Source of the DNA: a virus
DNA length: 25,711 bases
IMG/VR virus record: IMGVR_UViG_3300008114_003566
Location: 1 to 25,711 of that record
Direction: 5' to 3' (one strand)
In this document: piece after piece, positions 15,018-22,970 of the stretch
How the letters are laid out: each line of letters starts with the position of its first letter
Numbering within the stretch: position 1 is the first letter of the stretch
Program-made: the position numbers and the translations under genes
The notes under the pieces: generated by a model
The model's database searches: none
The model's input: the letters and a program-made list of their open reading frames with translations, nothing else
Told to the model about the DNA's origin: nothing

Positions 15018-16496
15018 TTATATACTTAGATTATTTACCAAATCAGAAAAATTTAACTCAAGTTCTTTTTTTATTAATTCGCTAATGTTTAAAGCCGTAG
15101 ATCTTGCTTGGTCAGCAGTGACATTATCACCTACAGAAACATTATCTATTTTTATAGAGAAATTAGGACTTAAATTTATATTTTGAGATTTGGTTGTGTT
15201 TTTATTAAAATTAGAACTTATAAAATCTGGTTTAAAAGGTTCTGGTGTAAAAAATTCACGATTAGGATTAAAAAAAGATTGTTTTGATAATTCTTTTTGA
15301 TTTAAAAATTGTGTATTTAAAGATTCTTTATTTGGTTTAAAAAAAGAATTTTTAGAAACTAAATTAGAACTTAATTTTGAATTAGAATCTTTATCATTAT
15401 TTTGATTAAAACTTGGAAATTTAAAATTTATATTACTTAAACCCTTAAACAAAGTCATAGTTTGATTTGTTACAGATAATACAGATTTAGAAAAACTATC
15501 TAATACACCTTGCCACTTTTCAAATTTTCCAAAAACCAAACCAAATACTGAATCTATACCTTTAGTCCAACCTATTAAATCTTCAAACACATCATTTAAA
15601 GCTATAACACCAACAGTTATAAGTTTAAAAGTTCTAGAAATTGGTAAAAAAAGCGGTAATACATAACTAAATATTACTCCAACTCCAGACATAGTTTGTT
15701 GTAAAAAGCCAAATTCTTTTTCTAATTTTGAAACGTAATTAATTAAAGAGCCAATCGGTTTTAAAACAGAACCAAAAATATCACCCAATAACATCAAGCC
15801 CTTTCCTAAAACATTTGTTAAAATGTTTGATAAATTTCCTATAAGTTCTTTATTTTGTAAATACCAATTCTTAAAACTAATAGTTAATTTATTAAAAACA
15901 GGCATATAAGATAAACCGATTGTAGTTCTAATATTATCTAATATTGTACGAAACTCAGCCCAGTTTTTAATATATTCTTTAGAATCAGCAATGTTTTTAG
16001 GCGTAAATATATTTGTTAAATTAGAGGCTTCTAACATTGATTTCTTAAAAGAATCTGATGATTGCTTAAAAACATTTGCTAGTTTTTTATTTTTATCAAT
16101 CATTAAAGATTGTAATGTATTTAATCTTAAGAGAGGATCTTTTATTTTAGAAACTTTATCTGCAAATCCAGCCATTGTCTTAGTAATCTCTCCGTAAGAA
16201 TTACCAAATTTTTGAGACACTAATTCTAAAGCTTGGATTTTTCCAGATGTTAAACCAGTTTTTTTGGAAAGCTCATCTAAAGAATTTGCAGTTTTTGCAA
16301 CACCCAAAGCTACACCAGATAAAACGACATTACCAAAGAAAATCCCCCTAGTTGCAAATTTTAAACTGTTGAAACTTAAATTTAATTGATTAACATTCTT
16401 TTTTAAAGAATTGATAGATTTTTCATAATCACCAATTCCTGTTTTATTAATTCGGAAACCAAGGACTGTAACTAATCTCCTTAAAACTGTGCTCAT
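15018..16496 (-). CDS. Tail tape-measure protein (short)
   Basis: Sets tail length and helps DNA passage. It is 492 residues, short for the family. The N-terminal 'MSTVLRRLVTVLGFRIN' and the following helix are typical; 'LDELSKKTGLTSGKIQAL' at about 73-90 is the common tape-measure phrase. A hydrophobic segment lies around 272-300 ('VIFSYVLPLFLPI'). The C-terminal ~130 residues are Asn/Ser/Phe-rich with repeated 'SFFKPN', 'SFFNPN'-like pieces, then a helix. Using the usual rule of about 1.5 angstrom per residue, the tail would be near 70 nm. AAGGA lies 7 bases before its ATG. It overlaps the chaperone-position gene by ATGA. Confidence 0.85.
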   Translation of the reverse strand: MSTVLRRLVTVLGFRINKTGIGDYEKSINSLKKNVNQLNLSFNSLKFATRGIFFGNVVLSGVALGVAKTANSLDELSKKTGLTSGKIQALELVSQKFGNSYGEITKTMAGFADKVSKIKDPLLRLNTLQSLMIDKNKKLANVFKQSSDSFKKSMLEASNLTNIFTPKNIADSKEYIKNWAEFRTILDNIRTTIGLSYMPVFNKLTISFKNWYLQNKELIGNLSNILTNVLGKGLMLLGDIFGSVLKPIGSLINYVSKLEKEFGFLQQTMSGVGVIFSYVLPLFLPISRTFKLITVGVIALNDVFEDLIGWTKGIDSVFGLVFGKFEKWQGVLDSFSKSVLSVTNQTMTLFKGLSNINFKFPSFNQNNDKDSNSKLSSNLVSKNSFFKPNKESLNTQFLNQKELSKQSFFNPNREFFTPEPFKPDFISSNFNKNTTKSQNINLSPNFSIKIDNVSVGDNVTADQARSTALNISELIKKELELNFSDLVNNLSI

Positions 16497-16717
16497 TTTA
16501 AATTCCTTGTGAAAGATAAAGAAGCAATAAACTCATCAAGATCTCTAAGTCTTGATCTATATTTTCCAATCAAAAGAGCAACCTCTCTTGTTGTTAGTTT
16601 TAATACTTCGTATTTCGAATCAATTGAATTAATTAAATGATGTTCTAACCCTGAATCACTAAAATCTATTTCTATAAAGTCTGGATTTGAATTTTTAACT
16701 TTTGTATCTTTTGTCAT
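16493..16717 (-). CDS. Putative tail assembly chaperone
   Basis: A 74-residue acidic/helical protein in the position of the tail assembly chaperone, between tube and tape measure. It has 'TTREVALLIGKYRSRLRDLDEFIASL', a helix with an alternating charge pattern (about 42-67), and no membrane segment. Sequence alone would not identify it; position does. In most contractile and long-tailed phages this slot encodes one short and one frameshift-extended product that coat the tape measure. Only one short frame is seen here. Confidence 0.6.
   Translation of the reverse strand: MTKDTKVKNSNPDFIEIDFSDSGLEHHLINSIDSKYEVLKLTTREVALLIGKYRSRLRDLDEFIASLSFTRNLK
16496..16502 (-). other. T TTA AAA heptamer: candidate -1 ribosomal frameshift site
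   Basis: The last two sense codons of the 74-residue gene are TTA AAA, preceded by T, so they form an X XXY YYZ heptamer in the zero frame, directly followed by its TGA. A -1 slip would place the ribosome on the tape-measure ATG in frame. An AAGGA lies immediately upstream. It may simply be the tape-measure start region; see findings. Confidence 0.35.
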
Positions 16718-16721
16718 AATT

Positions 16722-17141
16722 TTATACTATTTCTTTTAAAGAACCAAATGATTTAGTAGCCTTCATCATTTCTATTGTAAAAGCTGTATTCCTCGTTGCG
16801 TTTGAAGATAAAACCCCACCTAGTAAGTTTACGATGCATTCAGCACAATCAAGCACTGTATCAGTACTTGAATCAACAAACCTGACAGGAAATGAAATGC
16901 CATTTTCAGCCATGTTACTAAGAAAACTTATAGAACTTGAGCCAATACCCAAAGTCACTGTTAAAATTATATTTCTATTATGTAAAGCTCTTCTAAAAGA
17001 ATTACCATCTATATCATTATCTGTCTCATATAATGGACCAGCTACTTCATAAGTAATCCAATCTCCAATGATACCACCTTCTATTCTTTGAGGACCTACA
17101 ATAAGTGAATGTTTTTTTGTATCTTGCGTCTCTGTTGTCAT
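16722..17141 (-). CDS. Tail tube protein, DUF3277-like
   Basis: A 139-residue tube subunit. The sequence begins with an N-terminal tail, then 'HSLIVGPQRIEGGIIGDWITYEVAGPLY' (about 11-38), 'DGNSFRRALHNRNIILTVTLGIGSSSISFL' (45-74), and ends with 'TRNTAFTIEMMKATKSFG'. These match the DUF3277 structural family: dGe..r....d..giitltL...s..n..l, then t..W.i......i. It follows the sheath and precedes the chaperone and tape measure, the standard myophage order. AGGA is present upstream of the ATG. Confidence 0.85.
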   Translation of the reverse strand: MTTETQDTKKHSLIVGPQRIEGGIIGDWITYEVAGPLYETDNDIDGNSFRRALHNRNIILTVTLGIGSSSISFLSNMAENGISFPVRFVDSSTDTVLDCAECIVNLLGGVLSSNATRNTAFTIEMMKATKSFGSLKEIV

Positions 17142-17163
17142 TTTTATATTCCTATATTTTTAA

Positions 17164-18225
17164 TTAAGCATTTAAAGCAGTTACTATTCCATAAATAGTC
17201 CCAATTTTTTTGATTGCATAACTTAATGTAAATCTAAAACTAATACCATTTAAAATTCCAGATGCACGGTCTTGTTCAGAAATGTTATTTAAATTTGGCA
17301 TTGCCACATCGCTACTTAAAACTCTTTCTATCACTCCTCTATTAGCAGCTTCAATTAAAGCTTGCATAATAGCTCCAGAGACCAAAGAAAACCCAAATGC
17401 GTTATAAGGAACAATAGGTTTAGATAAAAAAACATTAAGTAGATTTTCTTTAATTGTTGTTATAACCCAATCTTCGAAATAAGAAATTTCAAAAGCATTT
17501 CCATTAGCAACTTTACCGCAATTCACACCGACTCTTGGGTTTGTTTCGTTAGAAACATAATCATAATAATTTATGTTATTAGTCTCAAGGGCTAATTTTT
17601 GAGTACTATTTAAACTAGCTGGCTGAACACCTGAAACATCTAAGAAACTCAAAGTGTAAGTTCCAGCATCCCTAGGTAAAATAGAACCCATAATAGCTGC
17701 GTTTGGGTAATCGTTATTAGCATCCTTAAAAAAGGTAACAACTCTTTTATAATTTTGATCTTTGAAATACTTAGCCAAAACAATTTCTTTCCCAGGAATT
17801 ATATTGACAGCAAAAACTTGCTTGTTAGCTTCTGTTGCTACGGCTAAAGCTTTTAACTCATCGTCTATAATATCTGCAACTGTAGCAGTAGGGGCAACTA
17901 TTACGCAATATGCATATTTACCAGAATTAATAAATCTTGTATGTAATTGAACCCAACTTTCTGCAGATTTTTTTTGACAAATAAAAATTCTAGAAGCACT
18001 CGGTTGTTGTAAAAATATTTTTGATGCACATTTATATTCTTCAGTAGAAGCACCTTGCGCGCTCGGTGGGTAATCAACCAAAACTTCTCTTAAAGATTTA
18101 TATTCTTTAATAGTTTCATCGTTATTTTTCGAATTACCAAGTATTAAAATTGTAGAAAATTGCTGTCTTGTAACTCCGAGACTTTCTCTCGTAATAATTA
18201 TATCTCCAATTAAATCATTTAACAT
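17164..18225 (-). CDS. Tail sheath protein, DUF3383-like
   Basis: The contractile sheath, 353 residues. 'RQQFSTILILGNS' near 20-32 and 'YKSLREVLVDYPPSA' at about 41-55 fit the N-terminal sheath domain; 'PSASRIFICQKK' at 75-86 follows. The core 'AAIMGSILPRDAGTYTLSF' and 'GVQPASLNSTQKLALETNNINYYDYV' segments fit DUF3383 sheaths ('...p.a......ls.....l...n.N.Y......'). The C-terminal 'YAIKKIGTIYGI' completes the typical end. AAAGGA precedes the ATG. Its presence shows a contractile-tail phage. Confidence 0.9.
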   Translation of the reverse strand: MLNDLIGDIIITRESLGVTRQQFSTILILGNSKNNDETIKEYKSLREVLVDYPPSAQGASTEEYKCASKIFLQQPSASRIFICQKKSAESWVQLHTRFINSGKYAYCVIVAPTATVADIIDDELKALAVATEANKQVFAVNIIPGKEIVLAKYFKDQNYKRVVTFFKDANNDYPNAAIMGSILPRDAGTYTLSFLDVSGVQPASLNSTQKLALETNNINYYDYVSNETNPRVGVNCGKVANGNAFEISYFEDWVITTIKENLLNVFLSKPIVPYNAFGFSLVSGAIMQALIEAANRGVIERVLSSDVAMPNLNNISEQDRASGILNGISFRFTLSYAIKKIGTIYGIVTALNA

Positions 18226-18230
18226 TTATA

Positions 18231-18845
18231 TTATTCCTTTATTATTGTCTCTGTCGTTAGAAAGCTCTCAAAGCTATCTAAACTATTGTTTTGACTATCT
18301 ATATTATAAACTATATTATCATCTTTATCTACAATAATCGTATCGTTATTTACTTCATCTGTAATTTCTATATGCCTTATAGAGTTAATTATGTTTGAAA
18401 TATTTTGATTATAGCAAATTAAAAAATCATAAACAGCTCGATATTCATTCTTTGCAGATAAGGCGGTAGGTAAATATATAATATCCGATAAATCTCTTAC
18501 GTAAGCTATCTCTCCTTGAAATACGCGATAATAAGAATAATTATCAAACCCAAATTTTATTTTGTTAAGTAATTCTGTACATTGGAACATATCGTCGCAA
18601 AATGCTTGTATTTGTACAGTACCATTCATTAAATAAGTTCTCTTTTCAACTGTATTTAAAAATTGATCTGTCTCGTGTTTTGTTATACGTAAACCTTCTA
18701 TTTTTTGACTAGAGATACTAACTGTAATAAAAGGTTTTGTAGGATTTGGAGCGTTTTGATTTGCTATGTTAACTTTAACTGAATTATCATCTACACATTT
18801 TATAACAAACTCCAGTAATTTTTTATAAAGATCTTTTTGTAGCAT
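18231..18845 (-). CDS. Neck / tail terminator-like protein
   Basis: A 204-residue protein between head closure and sheath. 'IANQNAPNPTKPFITVSISS' (about 27-46) is the common terminator phrase 'q.ap.P..Pyi.v', followed by 'GTVQIQAFCDDMFQCTELLNKI' (~74-95), and 'AYVRDLSDIIYLP' (112-124). These fit phage neck terminators of the gp12/LIC_12616-like type. The C-terminal 50 residues are acidic, Asn/Asp-rich and unlike the family, and probably disordered. It overlaps the previous stop by one base (TAATG). Confidence 0.72.
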   Translation of the reverse strand: MLQKDLYKKLLEFVIKCVDDNSVKVNIANQNAPNPTKPFITVSISSQKIEGLRITKHETDQFLNTVEKRTYLMNGTVQIQAFCDDMFQCTELLNKIKFGFDNYSYYRVFQGEIAYVRDLSDIIYLPTALSAKNEYRAVYDFLICYNQNISNIINSIRHIEITDEVNNDTIIVDKDDNIVYNIDSQNNSLDSFESFLTTETIIKE

Positions 18846-19204
18846 TATTCTAACTCTACTGCAATTAATTCATAATGAGATAGGTACGTCATATCAAATA
18901 TTTTCTTTTTCAAGATTAAATATTTCTTATTATATAACATCACTATATCTGGATTTGTTTCATTTTCTTCTGATGAAAATAATTCTGTATCTGTATAAAT
19001 TAGATAAGATGATTTTTGTCTATAACCTTCTGGTAAAATTTGAGTGATTTCTCCAGGCGCTGGTTGGACCGACGCTTCTATATCAAAAAACGTTTCCTCT
19101 CCATCTTGCCACAAACCAAGATTTAATGAGTCTACATTTTGTACATAATAACCAGGTTGTTTTCTAAAAACTTGAATTTTTCTTTTAAAAATGTTTGGAA
19201 TCAT
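18845..19204 (-). CDS. Head closure / neck protein
   Basis: A 119-residue protein starting inside the last 20 bases of the MFS gene. 'FFDIEASVQPAPGEITQILPEGYRQKSSYLIYTDTEL' lies at about 38-74: 'SVQP' followed by 'LPEG.R' and a beta strand ending in 'YT' is the usual pattern of head-closure proteins in neck clusters next to terminator and sheath. It has no signal or membrane segment. It is the first of the neck and tail structural genes on this strand. Confidence 0.72.
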   Translation of the reverse strand: MIPNIFKRKIQVFRKQPGYYVQNVDSLNLGLWQDGEETFFDIEASVQPAPGEITQILPEGYRQKSSYLIYTDTELFSSEENETNPDIVMLYNKKYLILKKKIFDMTYLSHYELIAVELE

Positions 19205-20336
19205 TAATAAATCTATATTTCTTATAAAAGAATAATAAACTCATTGAAGTTAATAGTAAACTAAATATGAATACATATGAAAAATTATAAGAAACTAAAT
19301 ACCCACCTATCAATGCAGCTATAAAACTTCCAAGCCCTACAAATAAATTCATTACACCGCAAGCTGTGCCGTATTTTTCTTTTGAAACATTATTAAATAG
19401 TAACTTTGTAAAACAAACTTGACTACCTACTCTTTGTATACCCCAAAAAAACAAAGCTAAAAAAGCCATTTTTAAATCTAAAGTTTTACAAAATATAAAG
19501 ATTGTATTAAAGATCACTAAACTAAAAAAAGTTATATAGACAGCTATTTTTTTATGTTTGGAATCTAAAATCATTCCTAAAAACGGAGCGATTAAAAATG
19601 ATATACTATTAAATATTCCTATCGCACTTAAATAGAACCATGGTTCTATAGAGTTTTGTTTTAAAAACAATATAATTAAACCGTCATTAAACCTTGCACA
19701 GAAAAATAAAAATATTATTATATATAGTTCGTAATTATCTTTTATAAGTTCAATTGATGAATATTTCGCAGTTTCTTTTTTTATAATTTTCTTTGTAAAA
19801 TCTTTCATTAAGCAACTTAAAACAAAAGATATAAAACATAAGAATGTAGCAAAGATTATTAAATTAGCAATTAATGCAAAACTTAGTTCTTTTGACAGAT
19901 AAAAAGATGTAACAATAGATCCAAACACACACCCTAAAGCTCTAGAAGAGTTTAGTATACCTAAAGACATTCCTTTTTTATGACCACTCATAACACCAAC
20001 GAAAGCATCTCTCGGCGATGCAAAAAAACCATTGCTAAGCCTCTCTAAAAACTTTGTAGATATTAAAGTATAAATATTTGGTATTATTAATAGAAGTTTT
20101 GAAAAGAAAGCTAATATTATTGCTATAAAAAACAATCTTTTTTTGTTTTTCAATTTATCGAATAGATATCCAGATATTAACTTTATAATATTTGATGAGA
20201 ACTCCCCTACTCCTTCTATTAAAGCAAAAAGAAAAAGAGATATACCGATTACTTCAACGCTTAACAAAGGTATAATAGTCATGCCTATCGTAGTTGATGC
20301 GGCAAGTAAGAAGTTTATTATATATAGATTAATCAT
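19185..20336 (-). CDS. MFS transporter, 12 membrane segments
   Basis: A complete 383-residue major facilitator superfamily protein, a secondary carrier of the inner membrane. Twelve hydrophobic segments can be placed, six on each side of a charged loop at about 178-200. Motif A is present in the 2-3 loop as GYLFDKLKNKKR (56-67), and a second copy-like 'GMILDSKHKK' in the 8-9 loop (254-263). Residues 107-111 (SPRDA) match the PRDA signature of a bacterial MFS group annotated without a firm substrate. Start is ATG with ATGA overlap to the upstream gene; its last 20 bases overlap the head-closure gene. So it is inside the phage operon, not an insertion with its own borders. Base composition looks like its neighbours. 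Substrate cannot be told. Confidence 0.92.
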   Translation of the reverse strand: MINLYIINFLLAASTTIGMTIIPLLSVEVIGISLFLFALIEGVGEFSSNIIKLISGYLFDKLKNKKRLFFIAIILAFFSKLLLIIPNIYTLISTKFLERLSNGFFASPRDAFVGVMSGHKKGMSLGILNSSRALGCVFGSIVTSFYLSKELSFALIANLIIFATFLCFISFVLSCLMKDFTKKIIKKETAKYSSIELIKDNYELYIIIFLFFCARFNDGLIILFLKQNSIEPWFYLSAIGIFNSISFLIAPFLGMILDSKHKKIAVYITFFSLVIFNTIFIFCKTLDLKMAFLALFFWGIQRVGSQVCFTKLLFNNVSKEKYGTACGVMNLFVGLGSFIAALIGGYLVSYNFSYVFIFSLLLTSMSLLFFYKKYRFINDSKHF

Positions 20337-21010
20337 TTAAATAAACTGATCAACATAATAGCTACACAAGTAAAAAAAATAGTTAGACAAGTAGTTATAG
20401 CAATGTCAAATATGTCAAATGACAACAACCATAAATAAAATACTTTTAACAAAGGTGTTTTAGGAATTGGTGAGTTATATAATTCTAGTAAATCAAGAGG
20501 ATTGTTAACTGTACTTAATTTTTGTAGTATTATGTTTTTTAAATATTCTCTTACTATAGAATTAGTTTTATAAGATTTTATAGATGGTTTAATTAATTTA
20601 TCTAAATAAAAAGTAAAGTTATTAAGAATTATATTAGTTATAAATAATTCAAAAGCTTTTATTTGAGGACATCTTCTCATATAGGGTTTTCCTGAAAGTA
20701 AACATGGTTGTTTATAATCTGGAGATCTCATTAGTAACATTTTCAATAAAAAAAACTCATCTACAAAATCAAGGTGTGCAAATAATTTTTCAGATATGAT
20801 TTTTTCTAATATAAAAATTGATTTTTCTGTAACTTCGTTAGAGTTTAAAACTATATCAAACGTTGTTTTGTTTAAAAACTTATTGTTCTTATTAACTATT
20901 TCAAATAATATATCTATATCAAAATCATTTTTTGCAATTTCAAATAATTTATCAACACAAATTTTAGAGTCTTTAAAAAGACCTATTAAAACTTCAGATT
21001 TTGTTTTCAT
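20333..21010 (-). CDS. Unknown protein with C-terminal membrane anchor
   Basis: A 225-residue protein that I do not recognise. The first ~195 residues are soluble, mostly helical and Lys/Asn/Leu-rich, with a short Cys/Pro-rich piece 'PCLLSGKPYMRRCP' near 101-114. A single strong hydrophobic segment lies at about 200-222, ending in a short 'SLFK' tail, so it may be tail-anchored. It lies just upstream of the MFS gene and overlaps it by ATGA, so the two are translationally coupled. A partner role with the transporter is possible but unproven. Confidence 0.6.
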   Translation of the reverse strand: MKTKSEVLIGLFKDSKICVDKLFEIAKNDFDIDILFEIVNKNNKFLNKTTFDIVLNSNEVTEKSIFILEKIISEKLFAHLDFVDEFFLLKMLLMRSPDYKQPCLLSGKPYMRRCPQIKAFELFITNIILNNFTFYLDKLIKPSIKSYKTNSIVREYLKNIILQKLSTVNNPLDLLELYNSPIPKTPLLKVFYLWLLSFDIFDIAITTCLTIFFTCVAIMLISLFK

Positions 21011-21014
21011 TTTA

Positions 21015-21227
21015 TTATAAATCGTATAATGTTTTAAGGGTTTTTTCTAAAATCCTAATGGTTATTAAAATAATAAAGAGTACAAGACTAATTGATATAT
21101 AAATATTTGTAAAATAACTTATTATAACATAAGTACTTTGCATTGCTACAAACAAAGCTAATGATAAAATAAAAGGAAGTAATAATATGTCTAACGATGT
21201 AATTAATATTTTTTTTAATAAATCCAT
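21015..21227 (-). CDS. Small two-helix membrane protein (holin candidate)
   Basis: A 70-residue protein with two long hydrophobic segments (about 8-31 and 36-58), a basic start (MDLLKK) and a charged end. Size and topology fit class II holins, which release the endolysin, and no other holin is evident near the endolysin. It sits about 14 kb upstream of the lysis genes, which weakens that idea. AGGAG lies 7 bases before the ATG, one of the strongest ribosome-binding sites in the window. Other small membrane proteins would look the same. Confidence 0.6.
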   Translation of the reverse strand: MDLLKKILITSLDILLLPFILSLALFVAMQSTYVIISYFTNIYISISLVLFIILITIRILEKTLKTLYDL

Positions 21228-21232
21228 ACTTT

Positions 21233-21379
21233 TTACTCCTTTTTAAATAGATTGGGCTTTGATAAATCCGAACATTCTTGAGTTGTACCATCTGGGTTTT
21301 CTATCCATACATATCTTTGAACATTATGGAACTTTGCTTTTGTTTGTATTATTTCTTCAGGAAAGTAAAAGTGTACCAT
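21233..21379 (-). CDS. 48-residue conserved-looking small protein
   Basis: A short open frame (ATG at 21379, TAA at 21233) filling an otherwise empty 158-base gap. The protein starts MVHFYFPEEIIQTKAKFHNV and contains 'YVWIENPDGTTQECSDL' and an end 'NLFKKE'. The 'W.dnpdGTt' phrase is seen in small phage proteins, and the translation is soluble and free of low-complexity. It begins 6 bases after the stop of the 118-residue membrane-protein gene and ends 5 bases before the next ATG, and its last codons carry the AGGAG used by that gene. Function unknown. This spacing makes it likely real. Confidence 0.6.
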   Translation of the reverse strand: MVHFYFPEEIIQTKAKFHNVQRYVWIENPDGTTQECSDLSKPNLFKKE

Positions 21380-21385
21380 ATGCTG

Positions 21386-21742
21386 TTATTTATTTGAATT
21401 TGATTGGGAAAAAGAATAACAAATAAACCAAACGGAAAAACCTATTAATACAACAAAGGTAATAAAACCAGTCATCAATCCAACGATAATCTCTGATGTT
21501 ATCCAAAATTTTAATAACCAAAAAAATGCTTTAGATATAAACACTCCTAAAATCATTATAAGAAACATCAAACCAAAGAACTTAAAGCCTGACGGAAGCA
21601 TTGACTCAAGAGCCAAATACTCCATTTCTCTTTCTAACCTCTCTCTTTCTCTTATATTGCTTTCATAGCCATGAATTCTTACTCTGCAATCAAAACAAAT
21701 ATAATCTCTACAACAATCAGGATATGATTTTTTATTATTCAT
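21386..21742 (-). CDS. Membrane protein with N-terminal Cys cluster
   Basis: A 118-residue protein with no recognised family. Residues 10-19 hold CC-x4-C-x2-C, which could bind a metal. A charged helix with an Arg/Glu run follows at 29-41, then two hydrophobic segments at about 53-77 and 84-111. It is one of a row of small membrane-protein genes and ends 6 bases before the 48-residue gene. It could be a membrane-tethered accessory or a lysis protein; the sequence does not say which. Confidence 0.55.
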   Translation of the reverse strand: MNNKKSYPDCCRDYICFDCRVRIHGYESNIRERERLEREMEYLALESMLPSGFKFFGLMFLIMILGVFISKAFFWLLKFWITSEIIVGLMTGFITFVVLIGFSVWFICYSFSQSNSNK

Positions 21743-21743
21743 A

Positions 21744-21974
21744 TTACTTACTATGTATCATCATAAAATCTTGTAACTCTTTTAAGTGAGAGTCTACTTG
21801 TTCAGGCTCATCGCTCAAATTAATATCTTTTCCAGTTTTTACAAAGTAATAAAATTCAGCAACTTCTTCTATTAAATTGTTTGGTCCTAAAATATATTTT
21901 GAAAAAATCCCAAAACATAAAATTATTCCAAAAATAAATTGCTTAGTTAAATATTTTTTTATAAAATTTATCAT
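21744..21974 (-). CDS. Small membrane protein, one N-terminal helix
   Basis: A 76-residue protein with one hydrophobic segment (about 13-30) after a basic start, then 'LGPNNLIEEVAEFYYFVKTGKDINLSDEP' as a soluble tail and an ending 'MMIHSK'. The 'GP.N.iEE.AE......tG.din.s' phrase recurs in small membrane proteins of phages; I know no function for it. TAAGGCG about 10 bases before the ATG may serve as ribosome-binding site. A candidate promoter lies just upstream, so this may be the first gene of the downstream tail operon. Confidence 0.6.
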   Translation of the reverse strand: MINFIKKYLTKQFIFGIILCFGIFSKYILGPNNLIEEVAEFYYFVKTGKDINLSDEPEQVDSHLKELQDFMMIHSK

Positions 21975-22007
21975 TTTAAAACGCCTTATTTTTTATTACT
22001 TTGTTTT

Positions 22008-22035
22008 ATTATATCAATCGCTAAATCTATATAAA
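22008..22035 (-). promoter_or_regulatory. Possible promoter upstream of the small membrane-protein genes
   Basis: In the 68-base gap between the 304-residue gene and the 76-residue gene, the - strand has TTTATA (22035-22030), a 16-base spacer and a perfect TATAAT (22013-22008). The 76-residue gene's ATG at 21974 follows about 33 bases downstream. It could drive the membrane-protein, MFS and tail genes. Such boxes are common in AT-rich DNA, so this is tentative. Confidence 0.35.
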
Positions 22036-22042
22036 GAAGTAT

Positions 22043-22927
22043 TTACTTTTTTAAATTTAAAATCTCGATCTCTCTTCCCAGTCTTCTCATCTCACCTATC
22101 ATATTCGCATATTCAGCATCTTCTTCATCTAACTTTCTCTTTTCTTTTACCTTTTTAATTTCTATTAAAGTTTCAGATGCTATTTTTTGTACATGTAATT
22201 TTGAATGAGATTGATAAGAATTAATCAAATCAATCATTTCTTTATCAAATTCTTTAGACAATTTGTATAAACACAAAAAGGCTTGTTTGACAAAAGACAC
22301 CCTGTCGTCATCAAAATATGGCTTCATGATTTCTAAGATTTGCTCTTTTAAAAAAGGAAATGATTTAACAAGTTTTGATTGAAACCTTAAAGTTTCAATT
22401 TGTATATATTCGTTTTTATTATCCAAATAAGATTTAGATAAATTAAATATTTTTTGTATAACTGAATGATCTTTTTCGTCTTTTAAGTAAATGCGAATAA
22501 AATTAAAAAATTTGTTTAGGTCTTGAGAGTGATATGAAAAATCACAACCGAAAGTCTCAAAAATTGAAATTATAAAATCGCTCCTTGTTTTTTCTGGATA
22601 TTGGTTTATCAGCGGTATTAAACAGTATTCTCTATATATGAATTCTACCTCCTCCAAACTATCTTTGTAGTTATAACTATTTTTCAACAAATTAATTATT
22701 TCAGATTGAAGAGTTTTAGAATGCTTTCTGATAACGTTTGAAAGATCGTTTACAATACTCGACCCATGTTCGTCTACCATAGTAAAAAAAATTAATTTTG
22801 AAATTTTTTCTAAAATAGATTTTTCGGATTCTTTTGAAAGATTAACTCTTTTATAATCTTCTTCGTGTATACTATTTAAATCAAAGTAGAATTGTTCTAT
22901 ATATTTTCTTTTCATTTTTTTTTTCAT
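22043..22927 (-). CDS. Alpha-helical repeat-like protein (HEAT/ARM-like), unknown function
   Basis: A protein of about 295 residues, helical throughout and without membrane segments. Helix pairs such as 'FIRIYLKDEKDHSVIQKIFNLSKSYLDNKNEYIQIETLRFQSKLVKSF' and 'FDDDRVSFVKQAFLCLYKLSKEFDKEM' (both longer than quoted in part) look like HEAT or armadillo repeats. The last third is rich in Lys/Glu and ends as a coiled coil. I do not recognise a family. Start is uncertain: ATG at 22927 or 22915, or a TTG at 22957. A run of ten A lies between the first two. No strong ribosome-binding site precedes any of them. It follows the helicase gene by 43 bases. Confidence 0.6.
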   Translation of the reverse strand: MKKKMKRKYIEQFYFDLNSIHEEDYKRVNLSKESEKSILEKISKLIFFTMVDEHGSSIVNDLSNVIRKHSKTLQSEIINLLKNSYNYKDSLEEVEFIYREYCLIPLINQYPEKTRSDFIISIFETFGCDFSYHSQDLNKFFNFIRIYLKDEKDHSVIQKIFNLSKSYLDNKNEYIQIETLRFQSKLVKSFPFLKEQILEIMKPYFDDDRVSFVKQAFLCLYKLSKEFDKEMIDLINSYQSHSKLHVQKIASETLIEIKKVKEKRKLDEEDAEYANMIGEMRRLGREIEILNLKK

Positions 22928-22970
22928 TAATTTAGTTATAATTGCTTTATATAACAACGTTAACAGTAAG

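Noticed and set aside
21088-21291. Alternative - strand open frame across the 48- and 70-residue genes
   Set aside because: It is in another frame, lacks a ribosome-binding site and breaks the tidy spacing of the two smaller genes; judged a shadow.
22011-22070. Short frame after the helical-repeat gene stop, reading toward the 76-residue gene
   Set aside because: No ATG, GTG or TTG start in frame; more likely leader sequence.
21601-22158. Two + strand open frames (21601-21789, 21877-22158)
   Set aside because: Both are antisense to - strand genes with better context; hydrophobic composition comes from AT-rich complement.
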